Of a DNA stretch of 64,000 nt, positions 49,301-61,435 are shown piece by piece (the stretch's first letter is position 1; every line of letters begins with the position of its first letter). This DNA is from Physella acuta. Lineage: Eukaryota > Mollusca > Gastropoda > Physidae. Position numbers and translations under genes: made by a program. The stretch lies in assembly GCF_028476545.1 (NCBI RefSeq), contig NW_026731828.1:146501-210500 (forward strand), given 5' to 3'. The notes under the pieces are model-generated. The model saw only the letters and a list, made by a program, of their open reading frames with translations. It searched no databases and was not told the origin of the DNA.

Positions 49301-52300
49301 CGTAGAATCGCCCGTGGCTAAACATGTAAAAGAACGGTGACTCATTGAATTTTAGTAGCCCCTAATTATTTTACATTTTAGTCTTTTTTATTGCTATAAA
49401 AGTTACAAAAATGTGTCATTTACCTGTTTTATACTATTTTTAATACAACTTTTCAGTAATAAGTAAAGATTAGCGATGTTTTCATCAGATGCAACCTAGC
49501 TTGCTACTTTAATGCATAAGGCTAGAGTTTTTTTAAGAGAAGGAACAAAAATATTTCTGCATTATTGGTCAAAATAAAAGCAATCATTAAAAAAAAAATC
49601 AACGAGGCCAACAAAATCAACACATTTACACACGAATAGCATTTCAAGGGAAACCACTCTAATTTACAATTTTAAGGAAGATGGCCGCTGTTTATATAGT
49701 AAATTTAGCTCTCAAACTAGACTCAAACACTGCTGTTTAATATTAATGTCTTGACTATATTTATCTATTTTGCGATTGAATGTGGTTTATTATTCAATTA
49801 TTTATTATATTTGACTAAAAAATCCAAAAATTTACGTGTATTAACTACTATCAAAGCCTCTTTATGAGTCACCTTTGTGGCTTTGTCTGACATGTTTAGC
49901 CTCTGCGGATTTTACGTACCTAAAACGATAGATTACCAGAGATCTAAATCTACTAGATCCTAGTCTACTACTAATTTAATTATTTTTACAAAGCTATTTT
50001 TTCCAAGCCGAGGTGAAAATAAAAATTTAACTTTTTTAGGCCTATTTAATACTAGAGGAGTTTACACTTTTCGGACACACACCAAAAATTACGTAGGACC
50101 GAACACTTCGTCGGTTTTTGGCTCATAGAAACTTTAATTAGCATGTCTCACGCGAAACCACGGCGCCTGCACGTAAACTGTTCATTTATGAACACTTCCG
50201 TGTCAAGTACTTCCGTTTCCTTTCTCAAGAATTATTTTTAGAAATTTTTTAACGTTGCATGGTACGCACATTTCTATTTTTACACCAGCCGGATGAAGTG
50301 ACCTAGGGTTGGACTTAGGGGCAAAACTTGAACCAATCACTGCTTAGCTAAAAGGTTACACTATAAATAGCTTCTATATATGTATGGAACATCGTAAATG
50401 TCAAGGTTAATGGGTTTTTTCGTGCTTGAACAATAAAAAAGGGGTGTTCGCTAACTTATTTGGCCTTACATGGGATCGGACAGCAACACAAAAATATTAT
50501 TAAATAAGAATTTAGAGCATAAAAGGGGCTGGTTATTGAAGGGAAAGGGTCAAAATAAGGTCAAGAAGGCAGTGGAATGCAAAAGAGGAGGGGGAATCAT
50601 GTGACCTGGCTGGCTTAGCAGCGTACTGCGCGAGCCGCAATGGCTGAATGGGATGAACTTTGGGAGTGTGGGAAAAAGGTTTTATACTATTAAAATTACC
50701 TCACAAACAATCAATAACACAATATAAATGCATATAATATATGTTTTTATTCATTAAATTGACTTTAAATTATTCTAAATGAACAAAAAGTGCTATGTCC
50801 GATGACGGGTAAAGGTGTCCGAACACATGTAAAACTGTATTACATGTGTTCGAACACACGTTAAGACCCCCCAGTCACTATAACAAGAATAGCTTAAGTT
50901 CTATGCGTATGAATACAAAATGACACACACATTATTAAAGTAGAATGGTTGCGGATAGATATGATACTTTTTTTTGTTTTCTATGTTAAGCGGTTACTGA
51001 ATGAGACCGCATGGAATTTTTACGTTGCGTTTTTTCGCTATGTGTGTCCGAAAAGTGTAAGCTCCTCTAGATCTATCTATTTAATTGTTCTTTTAAAAAA
51101 AACTATCGTCGCATATTACAATTAATTTTCCTATAGTGATAAATATGCATTTCAAACATCGTCATGGGCCCTACATGACAGACGGTACACAGATCTAATA
51201 GTAATAGGAAAACATTCCAACTTATAGTTATTGAAATTGAATGCAAAATAAATTGGAAGCATAGATCATTGTGGTTTTGCAGACTTTTAAAGTTTAAAGT
51301 CATAATAAATTCCTATCATCTCATAGCTAGTTAAAATTTGTCTATTGGTATTTATTGATATCAATAAACAACTTATTTCATTAGCTATTGAGACAACTAC
51401 TGTACAGCCTCCCCTGTAACTATTGATTAAATCATGTCTAAAAATAAATGTTTTGATGATATTTCACCATGCCTTCAAAAAACAAATTAAATTTTGTTTC
51501 ATTGAAATTTAAATCTAATATTGGCACACACTCTAGGGCCGTTTGGTTGACTCTAGGCTAGTATTTTAAATTATTACCAAGCTCTCACTTGACAACTTTT
51601 ATGTTTGGTCTTAATTGTCGAAATCAAATTAAAAAAAAAGTTTCTGTCATAGAAGATAGAACTATCATCTAAAAATAACTTAAATTACTTGAAAAAAAAA
51701 ATTTTTTGTGATTAATATTTTTAAACTGAATTTTCAAATATTCACTTGAACTTGAACTAAGCAAAAAAAAAATATCAATCATATACTAGGTTTGTTAAAT
51801 TCCTACATACTATACTAATTAGTTACTTAGTTTTGTTAATCTAAAAGGAAATACTAGATTACTAGTCCCATACTCTACACAAGAGGTAATTTGGTTGATA
51901 CTTTAGACTGCTGAGTCAATTTTAGTAACTGTTGAAATATTTATTATTAAGTAATATAGGTAAAATTCTGAGTAGTTTCCTTTTTTAAATGCAAGTGTAA
52001 TCTTTTACTTTCCATTCCTTATTCCAAACCTCATGTCCCAAAAAATTTGACCAACCACATGGAAGGAATGTGACATCATTTATGGACAAACACATAGCAT
52101 ATCATTAGATAAGTTGTTTATTGTTCATGTAATAAATCCTGTGTTAAAACTATTTTTCACCCCTCTGAAGGCCAACATTTAGAAGCTACAAACCTGAAAG
52201 CGATTCTCTTCAAGAGCGTACTAAACCTGCAGTAAAGCCAGCAGATGGTATTTATATTATAATATTATTAAGTGTAGAGTTTCATTTTTAACTGGCTTTG

Positions 52301-53534
52301 CATATAATTAATAATGAGTCAGTTTTAACAAGTCAATACAAAGTATTTTACATTTGATAGTCTATATGGCAGATGTAGTAGAGTTAGCCAGTTTTTGACA
52401 TCTACTATCTCCTGCTTGAGTCAGGTATTTATCAGAGCTGGGTGGATTTGATGTCATCCTACAAACATGAGCTCATAGATTGAAATTAATCATTAAGTGT
52501 TGTGCTACTACTACACCATTCCACAGTGCTCCTTCAAACAGACACAATTTAAACTTTTACTATAATTTCTAAACGTAAAAAAATTCTGACAAATTTAAAT
52601 TTTACAATTTATTTTTTTGTTTCCAGTCATCACCTCTATTAAAGATGAACTTGAGTCTGGAAAAACTGATCATATTGTGACTGAAGTGGTAATACAAAAT
52701 GTTGTTTTTGTGGTAGTTTTAATAAATAGAAATTATAAATATATATTTTTAAGTAATGCATGCTGTTAGTTGGCATCTAAAGTATATGTTTAACCCTTTA
52801 CAGTCTGGGAATAAAAATTATTTACTTCCCCTATGGCCAGATGAAAAGACAATGCCTTTTGCAATTACAGCACTTTTTAAATTTTAAATTATTAAAAAAT
52901 ATTCACATAAGTTAAAAACATAAAACCTGATTTAAAAGTAGAGGTATTTTAATAAGTTTTAATTTCACAAATTATTGTGCCCATAATTTAGAAGGAAAAA
53001 AAATCTTAACACTAAAAGTGACACGCTAGTATTAGGACAAGAAAATTATGAATTTTATGGCGATTGACTGTACTGTAATGGATTAAGCGTGTAAAGTTGG
53101 AAGTTTGCTTTTAAAGTTGACAAAAGCATCCTGGAAGTAAAGAGCTTTATCATTTACATATAATTTAAATTTCATTAAGGACTTGAGCAATTTGGCCCCG
53201 CGAAAACCAGACTGGGACTTGAAACGAGATGTTAGCAAAAAAATTGAAAAACTTGAAAAAAGAACACAAAGAGCTATTGCTGAATTGATAAGTAAGATTT
53301 ATATAAAAAAATATTTTTTAGTGTCTTCTAACAAATTCTTTTCCTTCCAAGTATTGAATTCACTACTTTATTGTAATTATATTCATTTAGTCCTCATTAT
53401 ATATCAAACCATGATATAAGTCCTCATTTATTCAACTGTACATTATTTCAGGAGAGAGATTGAAAGCAAGTCAAGGTGATTTGGCATCTGTTGTTATGGG
53501 TGAAACCATGACAAGATCAGTGGATATTAGTTAA
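43355..53534 (+). CDS. CCDC12: CCDC12 (cwf18-type) splicing factor
   Basis: Small coiled-coil protein of the spliceosome NineTeen-related/Bact complex (cwf18 in fission yeast); nuclear. Exons: 43355-43476, 52171-52247, 52627-52688, 53180-53291 and 53452-53534; 151 aa, one frame (human about 166). Seen: N-terminal KLNEEALKRKDRLKALREK, a basic helix matching the human start; central FRSYKPESDSLQERTKPAVK; and the diagnostic DLSNLAPRKPDWDLKRDVSKK, followed by the coiled-coil IEKLEKRTQRAIAELIRERL. The start is the first ATG in the exon and gives the family's normal N-terminus. The first intron is 8.7 kb and repeat-rich; the others are short. A possible poly(A) signal ATTAAA is at 53693-53698. Confidence 0.95.
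45051..45482. repeat. 30-bp GC-rich minisatellite
   Basis: Thirteen full 30-bp units, one 23-bp unit (45351-45373) and a partial last unit. Each unit contains GCCACTATCGCCGGCGG followed by CAAAACATCG; positions 7-11 vary (CAGCG/CATCG/TATCG, TTTGCC/TTCGCC/CTCGCC). The inner word CGCCGGCG is palindromic. The unit length is a multiple of three, which creates long but meaningless open frames on both strands. It lies in CCDC12 intron 1, in otherwise AT-rich DNA. Confidence 0.95.
46316..47224. mobile_element. Inverted-repeat element with TTAGCGCAATTTCC ends
   Basis: TTAGCGCAATTTCC at 46317-46330 and GGAAATTGCGCTAA at 47209-47222 are inverse. The interior has a GGAT microsatellite (46370-46390), an internal TTTTTAGCGCAAAAGC word (46730), a repeated CTTTTTTTTCGACTGATACGGG pair near 46803 and 46837, and a direct repeat of about 130 bp (46868-46999 and 47072-47203), each ending AGCTGAGGTTCGA. 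No gene inside. Confidence 0.6.
49280..49937. mobile_element. MITE with GGTAATCTATCGTTTT ends, copy 1
   Basis: GGTAATCTATTGTTTTAGGT at the left and ACGTACCTAAAACGATAGAT (ending TTACC) at the right are inverse. Flanking 8-mers AGCGATCT (49272-49279) and AGAGATCT (49938-49945) differ at one base and look like a target duplication. The interior word TAGCGATGTTTTCATCAGAT is shared with copy 2 at 60553-61102. 658 bp, non-coding. Confidence 0.8.
50055..51067. mobile_element. TA-flanked element with 26-28-bp inverted repeats
   Basis: The left end GAGGAGTTTACACTTTTCGG, continuing ACACACA, and right end TGTGTGTCCGAAAAGTGTAA, continuing GCTCCTC, are inverse apart from one base. TA on both sides (50053-50054, 51068-51069) fits the target duplication of Tc1/mariner-type transposons. 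1,013 bp with no transposase frame, so it is non-autonomous. Confidence 0.75.
52408..52530 (-). mobile_element. tRNA-derived SINE fragment
   Basis: CCTGCTTGAGTCAGG, CAGAGCTGGGTGGATT, then a worn tRNA-like head (TGTGCTACTACTACACCATT, seen on the plus strand). Same family as 9430-9590 and 40858-40990. It lies in a CCDC12 intron. Confidence 0.4.
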
Positions 53535-54120
53535 AGTTGGGGGAAAAAACTGTTTTTGTAAATACTTTTTTTTAACTTTGAAGAAAGGAATTTGAAAGCA
53601 TGTGATCTTTTGTGAAATGAAATTGAGCAATTTTTTGAGCCTGATAATGAGGTGTGCAAGTTTGTATAAGTGTAGTTTTGTGATGTGTATTCATTAAAAG
53701 TTCATTTTCTCTATAAAACTAGTCTTTGAGTATTATTCGCATTTATAAATGTATTATTCCTATTGTTTTGCTTAAACTACCTAGGACATCTTTTTTTTTT
53801 GTAATCTAACCAAACAATTTTAATATAAATTAACCAAGTTTTAAAATAAATCAAACTCAAGGTGGATATGGTAATAGTCCTATCAAATTTTATTTAGTCA
53901 AAAGCTGACCAGTACATTTTAAATAAAACAGGTTTTACAAAAAAATATCACAGTATTCACAGGCAAAAAAACTATCACAGTTATGATTATGTCATAATAA
54001 TAATGAATAGTGGTAAGAATTCATACTGCCTATTTTGTGATGTACAACTTGTTCTAATTACAATTGGTGAAAAAGAAGTTAAATTATAAAAATTTATAAT
54101 ATAATGTCATTAAAAAAAAC
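53535..54120. other. Tail-to-tail spacer of CCDC12 and NHEJ1
   Basis: 586 bp between the two stop codons, with a plus-strand ATTAAA (53693-53698) and a minus-strand AATAAA (plus-strand TTTATT, 53889-53894). Only 3'UTR sequence is expected here. Confidence 0.6.
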
Positions 54121-57100
54121 TTAGAATTTTAGCTTTTTCTTTTTCCTCTTTTCTTTTTCTCTTGCTTCCTCTTGGGCTAATTTTCTCTCCAGAGCTTCTC
54201 TGCGAAGCTGTTCTGAATCCTTAATACGAAATAAATGCATATATACAACAACTCAATCAATCAAATTTTTTTCACTGCTAAATTTTGAATACAAAAAGAA
54301 GCTCATAGGCCTATATTTTGTCATTTATTTGTCATTTATTTTTAATGTTACCTTTTTACTCTTTTGTTTTGGTTAGTAGAATTCTTTGCTTGGTATGGTA
54401 CAGCAATAGTTATTTAGTATTCTTAGAAAAAATTCATCGCAAATGTACCTTTATTGGAGAAGCTTCCACTTTCTTAGGTGATTCTTGGTTAGATTTGATT
54501 GGTGAAATATTGTCTACCATTGAAGAAGGAAGTCTGTTAGACCATGACTCTACACTTGGCTCAGTTGGTCCACTTTCCAATGATTCATTGTGTTCAGGCT
54601 CTAAACAAATCAAAAACAAATTAAAAGCAGGTGTAGTTGGAGACTTAATTTAAAACTAGTCAACATCCATGGAGGAAAATGTTTACCTATTGCACTACTA
54701 CAAGCAGAGACTAAAAATATTAAATTCAATACATCAAAAGTTTATTTCTCTAAAAGTTGGTAACTCAGCAGTCAAAATGCTTTTAAGCAAATTTGATTTT
54801 TATGGAAACCAAGCAGTCAAACATGAAAAGGAAATGGCAACCATAGTGTGAGGAGAGAAAAAAGGGTTAAAGTAAGTAACAATTGGAAATATGATGAAGC
54901 TGACAAGCATATACAAGTCAAATGCTTTATTTAGTATATAGATTATTTAGATAAGTAATAGTCATAAGTGTACCTTTAGAAGGTGAACTAAGCAACCAAG
55001 TTCTTTTTGTTATGATTTCCCGGTACAAATCTTGTCCTACAGATGTTAGGCTTTTGCTACCATTAGTGACAACATCATCTTCAAATCCCTGTAATGTATT
55101 TTTTATTTAAGGATAGGCACCACGGATAAAAATTTTTTTTTTATTTAACACATTTCTGGATGTTTAATAAGTTCATATAATTATAGTTGTTAAACTATAG
55201 ACAAAAATAATATATAGCCGTCAATAGCAGTACTGGTTGCCATGGAAACAGCGAAAAGGTGTGAAAACTAACACCTTTTCAAATCGCTAAGGCTTTGTTC
55301 CCATAAGAGATTTTAAAAAACGGATGAGAGATTTAGATTTCTCAAACCAAACTATACATTTCTACGTTTACTCATTGCGATAGCTTGTACTCAATTTTTT
55401 ATACAAATTTTTACGTAAATGTATGTACAAACATTAGGGGGTGGTGTTACAAAAATATCAATATTTCCTTAAGTATTGTAGTAAACTTAATGTACAAACG
55501 TAGTTTTGTAGATGGTATAATGCTGAACGCACGTGGAATGTTTTATTCTTGTATGACAAAGGGTTCCAAAGCCTTAGCGATTTGAATGTCGAATTTTTAG
55601 TAAAAATGCAAAGTTGAGAAAACGTGAAAAGAAGAGCGGGAAAAGGCGCGGTGCGTTTTCTCTTATAGAAAACAGAAAAAAAACGTCTTGTTATATGTGG
55701 AAGAACCATTTGTCTAATAAAATACGCTTTGATTTATGTTGTAAGCTTTAGATAGATCTTTTCTATGTAAGCAGAAAATATGTATACAACAGGTAATGAA
55801 TGTATGGCTATTAAGTATTACACATCCTATCAATCGAGCGGTATTCTCAGAACAGCTATCATCAAACCAGATAAAGTTTTGTTTGTTAGCCGGTCTTCTC
55901 ACTTCAAAACAATGTCTTTCTCTACTCAAATTGTAGCTTACACAAGTTTATTGCCTTATGATAATAGCCTACAACACAACACTGGGTACAACGCTTGAGG
56001 CTAGACACGCCCCTCCACCCCATCCCACGGCTGGATAGTGCATGAGGAACCGATGAGCCATAGATTACCAATGTTCATTCAACCGCGAATAACACATCTG
56101 TGTAGATAGGGTCAAGTACAGGGCCTAAGTGAATGCTTCCCAGCTATTCTATCTACTACTATCTAGTATTTACATTCGTTGCTAGCACACCCTATACGGA
56201 GAGATGGGCATACACATTAACACATGTGTCGTATACAGTCCGGTGTAAAGCCTGATGAACGCGTTCAAGCCTATCACAGCATGCCGTAACAAGATTATAA
56301 ACCGGCCGTTGGTTGAATGGGGAGAAGGGAATGAAGGGGGTAAAGGGGATGGACAGTACATTCTTCAAACTGATAGTCATGTCCATGACGCATTGTTTCA
56401 GCTTAGTATAATTTTAAAGCGTACGCAACAGTGTTTAATATTGTTCCAGTGATAATCAACAGTACATTTCTAGGCAAAGTTTCAATTATTAAACTTAATG
56501 TTGTTGTATAACTTTAAAACAACAAATAGAAGAGTATACGCAAATGAGGTAAACAAACTAAGACAGGCGATTGTTTTGTTTATCTAGAAACAAGATGGCT
56601 GCCTAGCACACGTGGTTAGTTGCAGCCTATCGTGAATTATTTTGATTTACTGTACTATAATATGATTGGTCAAGCGTATCAATGAACTTCTTCCCATTCA
56701 TAAATTTTACGCGCATGCCCTTATATGGAGTTTAATATAAAATTTTACTTTGTAGAAAACAACTTCTATCCCAATTATTTTTAGAACAAAAGAAAAGGTC
56801 ACTACACCAGCGGGTACACGAGTGCTTGGCCCTTAGATTGCTGTAAAGTTTATGGTGCCTCGCGGGCAATAAATGATGTAATACCCGCTCGAAGATAGCC
56901 GCTGTCCGCGTAGTAGTGTGAAAATTTGCCGGGGGGTACCATGTTTCACATCGCAATAAACGAATAACCGTAAGCTGTAGAAGTCCGAAATGTTCGGGTT
57001 AGATAGATAAAAGGTATTAGTATCGAATTAAGAAATAAAAATTTTGGGTAGCAAAATTAACATTTTATCGAAAACATGGGTATCTTGTTCCCTTAATGTT

Positions 57101-58604
57101 CAAGATACCAAGGAAAAAAGAACTTAAACTGTTAAACATGGTGCATGTGTAATTGTGTTTTGAATTTCATTTGTTTTTATAATGAAAAAGCTTTTAGGCT
57201 AACCTTTGATGTGACCATATTGTTTTGAAAAACAAGTTCATCAAAAGGTAATGTTTCCATATATTCTGTTGATAAATTTCAAAATGTGATTTTTTTAAAA
57301 TTTAATAAAATAGTTTTAATATCCTTGATGCTTATATTATATTTATACACTTTAAGTCTGTAGGCATACCTAAATGTGTAAAGCTTAAGATTTTACATTA
57401 CATCAAAATTAAGAGTAATTTGACTTTTGGAATGAGGAATTCAGTAATAAAACAGTTGTTTTTTTTTTAAATTGTAAGGCTTAATTTAATAATTTTTTTG
57501 TAAATTAAAATCTGTAATATTTACTTCTTGAGACTTTCACACCCTGAGATTTGTAATCAGCAATCTCCTTGTCTTTAGCAGTCAAAAGGTTGAATAGCTC
57601 CATTCGCTGTCTAAATAGTTCTCCAGTCATCAACATCAGTGGTACTGTTAAATGATCTCTGCTCTGTGTACATAACAAAATCTTGACAGTTAAAACATAA
57701 AGAATAATAAATTATGCTAAAATAATTTCTTTCTAAAAAAAATATTAAGTAAGGTAATTTCTTGCCCAGGTAAAAAAAAATGTATAGAACTTTAAGATGC
57801 TCACTTCACTTTTAATCCCACCAGTTGTTGTTTTTTTTTAAGTTATATAATTTACACATTGAGTTTGAAAAAAATTACTTTTAGCAATTTTGTGAGCTTA
57901 AGGTGAAAAAAATCATAAGAGTTCATAATAAGAATATATTATGTTTGCTCAAATTTGATTTTAGTTAACACCTATCTAACTAACTGACCATTTCATGATT
58001 TGCTAAACTAGCCTCTACACGATAGAGAAAGGGTATGCCAGCCATTTGTGATTTCATTTCCAATATCATTTCACCTCCTTTAATCTCTAGAGTCATTTGA
58101 GTACTTTTCTCTGGGTGCAAAATATTTTCCTTTATGTGATTTAATATTTTACCAATTGGAGCTTCTATATGCGGATTCAGCTTCTGCAACAAATTAAAAC
58201 AATAAAATATTACTTCTACTTTGATGAATTAATGCATTCTTAATGTTATTGCAATTTCAAAAAAAATTTTAATTAAAGAACTTGAAAGAATGGATAGTTA
58301 ATTAGCGTACATTATTTTTAGCACCAGAACTGATTTTTTAATAGGCTACTTAAAAAAAACAACAATAAATCAATTTACTTACATTGATTCTGCTTTTTAA
58401 ACTGTCAACAGACAAAGTTTCATGCCAGAAAGTTGTCAAATCAGTGATCAGTAACTCATATGATTCTTCACCAAAAAGACTTTTAATAAGCAAGCAGCTG
58501 TCACCTGCAGCGCTTCCTTTTACAGAGTAAGATGATAACTGTTTCCATGGACAGGAGGCTAAGTTTGGCTTCCAGTTCCTTCTCCATTGCAATTCAGAGG
58601 CCAT
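54121..58604 (-). CDS. NHEJ1: Non-homologous end-joining factor 1 (XLF/Cernunnos)
   Basis: Partner of XRCC4-LIG4 that aligns broken DNA ends; nuclear. Seven coding exons: 58604-58383, 58183-57989, 57663-57525, 57265-57204, 55088-54974, 54600-54449 and 54219-54121; 327 aa (human 299), one frame. Seen: head domain with PWKQL, LLIKSLFGEESYELLITDL and FWHETL; AGIPFLYRVEASLANHEM; then RDHLTVPLMLMTGELFRQRM and LLTAKDKEIADYKSQG, which match the start of the dimerising coiled coil; LPFDELVFQNNM, which aligns with the human TEPFEENSFLEQFM block; a variable Ser/Glu/Pro-rich tail; and a basic C-terminus RKKKKLKF. The last feature resembles the Ku-binding motif at the human XLF end. The small 62-nt exon (57204-57265) was recognised because the frame fails without it. 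Sequence identity to human is low, but the order of motifs is right. Confidence 0.88.
55253..55585. repeat. Inverted repeats in an NHEJ1 intron
   Basis: AAATCGCTAAGGCTTTG (55279-55295) has an exact inverse CAAAGCCTTAGCGATTT in 55568-55584. Just left of it AAAAGGTGT / ACACCTTTT (about 55254-55280) form a small perfect hairpin. Probably a worn transposon; the outer ends were not found. Confidence 0.55.
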
Positions 58605-59540
58605 TTTGAATGTTTACAGTGGTAGCAACACTGAATTGTATCACCTGCCCTCTTCTTACTTACAGTGTAGTGAAAAATATCAGGTTTATGTAACTGCAAA
58701 ATATTATAATAACAAATTATAATTGAACTTTATTGATAAATGCATCCGATTAGGGTTTTAGTTACATATAAGTTTAGGTTGTTAATCAGCTGGTTTAGTA
58801 CTGGCATGAATAGGTAATAATACTTCTGATTTATTTACTAGATCTACACCCAACTAGAACCTGATACCTTTTCATTAAAAATCAATACAAAATCTACTTT
58901 CATTATCATATTTCTAATAATTTATCAGTATGAAAAAAGTAAAAATACCACTTCTGATGCACAGAAAAGCAACACTCTACTACTACTACAAATATAAGTG
59001 GGAATTTATAAATTTATATATATATTTAGTTCGCAATGTCTGTATGTGGGTTTGTGGCAGATCTTGTAACTCAATTTTGACCCACTTCTAATGCAGCGAT
59101 TCCATTCAAACTTTCCAAAAAAAGGGGAGATAACGTAATTAAATCACTCAATAGATTACTATATTCAATAACAGAAGGGGAGATAAATAGCTAGACGCGA
59201 CCACCCTAACAGTCTGGTGAGCTGTTGATCTAGTGAAGGCTATTATGGGCAGATAATAAAGTTTTTAAACTATTTGAAATAAAGTGGAGGTTACAAGATT
59301 TCGAACATGCTGTCATCTGAAAATATGGTCACGGATGACTGCTTTCTCTGGCAGATAATCATCTTTCAGAAATCGCTAACTACTGATGGTGTTTTAAAGC
59401 AATGTTTTTAGTCTTGTCAACTTTATAAATTAAGAATCACTAAAAAAAAAATAGAAAATAAAACAAATATTAAAAAAATCTTTATAGGAACAAACTTTTA
59501 AATGCACTGAAAAAAAGAAAAGAAAATCTGTTTTTTTTTA

Positions 59541-59598
59541 ATAAAAGCTTTGGTTGCTCATGAGATAGTTTACATATTTTAGCAACCAAAGCTTTTAT
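59541..59598. repeat. Perfect 18-bp stem-loop
   Basis: ATAAAAGCTTTGGTTGCT (59541-59558) and its exact inverse AGCAACCAAAGCTTTTAT (59581-59598) are separated by 22 bp. Confidence 0.85.
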
Positions 59599-60552
59599 GA
59601 AAGAAATCAGGTTAGTTTATTTTCTAATTTTCAGTACACAGCTTGGTTTTTTTATATATTTGGTTTATTTAAAATTCCTTTCTTGATGTGACTAAGTGTA
59701 CAAGACCAAGTTTTTTCACATTATTTTTACTTTCTTGTATACAGAGAATAGAGTAAGTATTGTAATCGTGCACAAAAATCACATGAAATTTTGAGTTTTC
59801 ATCGTTTTACACCACAGTACTTCATCATATTCGGAATATAGGGGACTTATTTTAATCTGCAAAAATTATTAACGCAGATTTATCAAAATCTCAGCATTCT
59901 ATGCGTAATCGAGTCGGAAAACTTGGCTTTTTAATCATGTCTGTATGTGTGTGTGTGTATGTGAGTCTGTATAACTTGAGTACCGTTACAGCTAGGTTGA
60001 TGAAATTTCATATATAAGTATTGTATCAAATTTGTAGTTCTGTATCAACTTTTCAGCGTTTTCCGATAAACGGAAGTGGATCTTATTCTACTTTCATTTT
60101 TTCAAAAGCCTAATACTTGAGTACTGTTACAGATAGATAAATGAAATTTCACATGTAAGTAAAAGATCCAATTCTCTGCCTTCTATCAAATTGTGAGTAA
60201 TTTCCGTTGACCGGAAGTAAAAATGAATGCTATTTACAATTTCTCAAAAAAGGCATGTGAATAATATTCCGCACTATTATACACAGATTGTTTGGCGTTC
60301 ACTTGGTGCGCAATTCTTTTTTCTACGAGACTCTATTCTATTTTTAAAAGTTAAAGTAATTAAAAATGGATTTAAAATCATAGTATATCCCGAGTTGCCA
60401 TCCCCCGTAGTGTTACATAAGAATACTCAAGAAAGTTTAGGGGAGATCACTCCCGGTTTATTTTATTTAAAACCAACTATTCTTACTATTGAATCGATTT
60501 TTTTTCATACCAGTTTTCATTAGACACCAGTAGCCTGTAGATATAATAGATC

Positions 60553-61102
60553 GGTAATCTATCGTTTTGGGTACGTTAAATCGCCTGCAACTTGTAATGT
60601 GAAAAACAGGTGACTCCTTAAATTTTAATAATTATTTCACATTTTGAGGAGGATTTATGTTTTTAAAATACAAACATGTTTCCTTGTTAATTCATTTATG
60701 TACCTGTTTTTAAACAATTGAATTAAAACTTTTCCGTTATAAATGAAGACTAGCGATGTTTCCAACAGATGCAACCATGCTCATTTACTATAGCAGCCAT
60801 CTTGATTAAGTTTTATTTTTATAAGCTTATAGCGTGAGATTCATGGGGAAGCCACTCTATTTTACTATGGCTGCTGTTTATATAGCAAATCTTGCTCTCA
60901 GACACTTCTGTTTAAAGTTAATTTGTGGCCTATATCGATATATTTAATATTTAGCCATTGATTTAGGTTTATTATTCATTTATCTATAATATTTGACACA
61001 AACATATGACAATATACTTCTATTAAAGCCTTGACAATGAGGTAACGTTTTCGTACATTAATAGCCGTGGGCGATTTTACGTACCCAAAACGATAAATTA
61101 CC
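60553..61102. mobile_element. MITE with GGTAATCTATCGTTTT ends, copy 2
   Basis: GGTAATCTATCGTTTTGGGT at the left and ACGTACCCAAAACGATAAAT (ending TTACC) at the right. Exact 8-bp target duplication AATAGATC (60545-60552 and 61103-61110). The interior matches copy 1 (49280-49937), including TAGCGATGTTTCCAACAGAT. 550 bp. An 8-bp duplication suggests the hAT group, though the ends are not typical. Confidence 0.85.
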
Positions 61103-61115
61103 AATAGATCTAGAT

Positions 61116-61314
61116 CAGGGGTCTCCAAACTACGGCCCGCGAGGTCCTCTCATCCGGCCCGCGAAGATCTTTTTGTCTACGGAAAAAACGTTTGTTGGTG
61201 ATAGTTGAGGAACTTTGCCCAGAAAAATCAAAGACATGCCTGGAAGAAACTGGCCCCCGAACTGAACTTTGATTGTCAATGCGGCCCTCGGGCTGAAAAG
61301 TTTGGAGACCCCTG
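61116..61314. mobile_element. hAT-type MITE, 199 bp
   Basis: Ends CAGGGGTCTCCAAACT and AGTTTGGAGACCCCTG are perfect 16-bp inverted repeats, typical of hAT elements. Exact 8-bp duplications ATCTAGAT lie at 61108-61115 and 61315-61322. The GC-rich interior (CGGCCCGCGA, GCGGCCCTCGGGC) is unlike the surroundings. It starts 14 bp after the previous element. Confidence 0.9.
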
Positions 61315-61389
61315 ATCTAGATCTAGGTATGTACTATGTAGTCGTAGTAAATTAAAAGTATGTACTAAAGAATTAAAGAAAGTAGTACA

Positions 61390-61435
61390 TCCGCCTATCC
61401 CTTATTAGTCCACCCAGCTCTGATATGATAAATAA
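61390..61435 (+). mobile_element. SINE body fragment
   Basis: ATTAGTCCACCCAGCTCTGA is the inverse of the CAGAGCTGGGTGGA word of the copy at 52408-52530. A short relic. Confidence 0.3.

Noticed and set aside
60227-60523. 98-aa plus-strand frame
   Set aside because: TTG-type start, no known family; it overlaps a diverged tandem repeat region.
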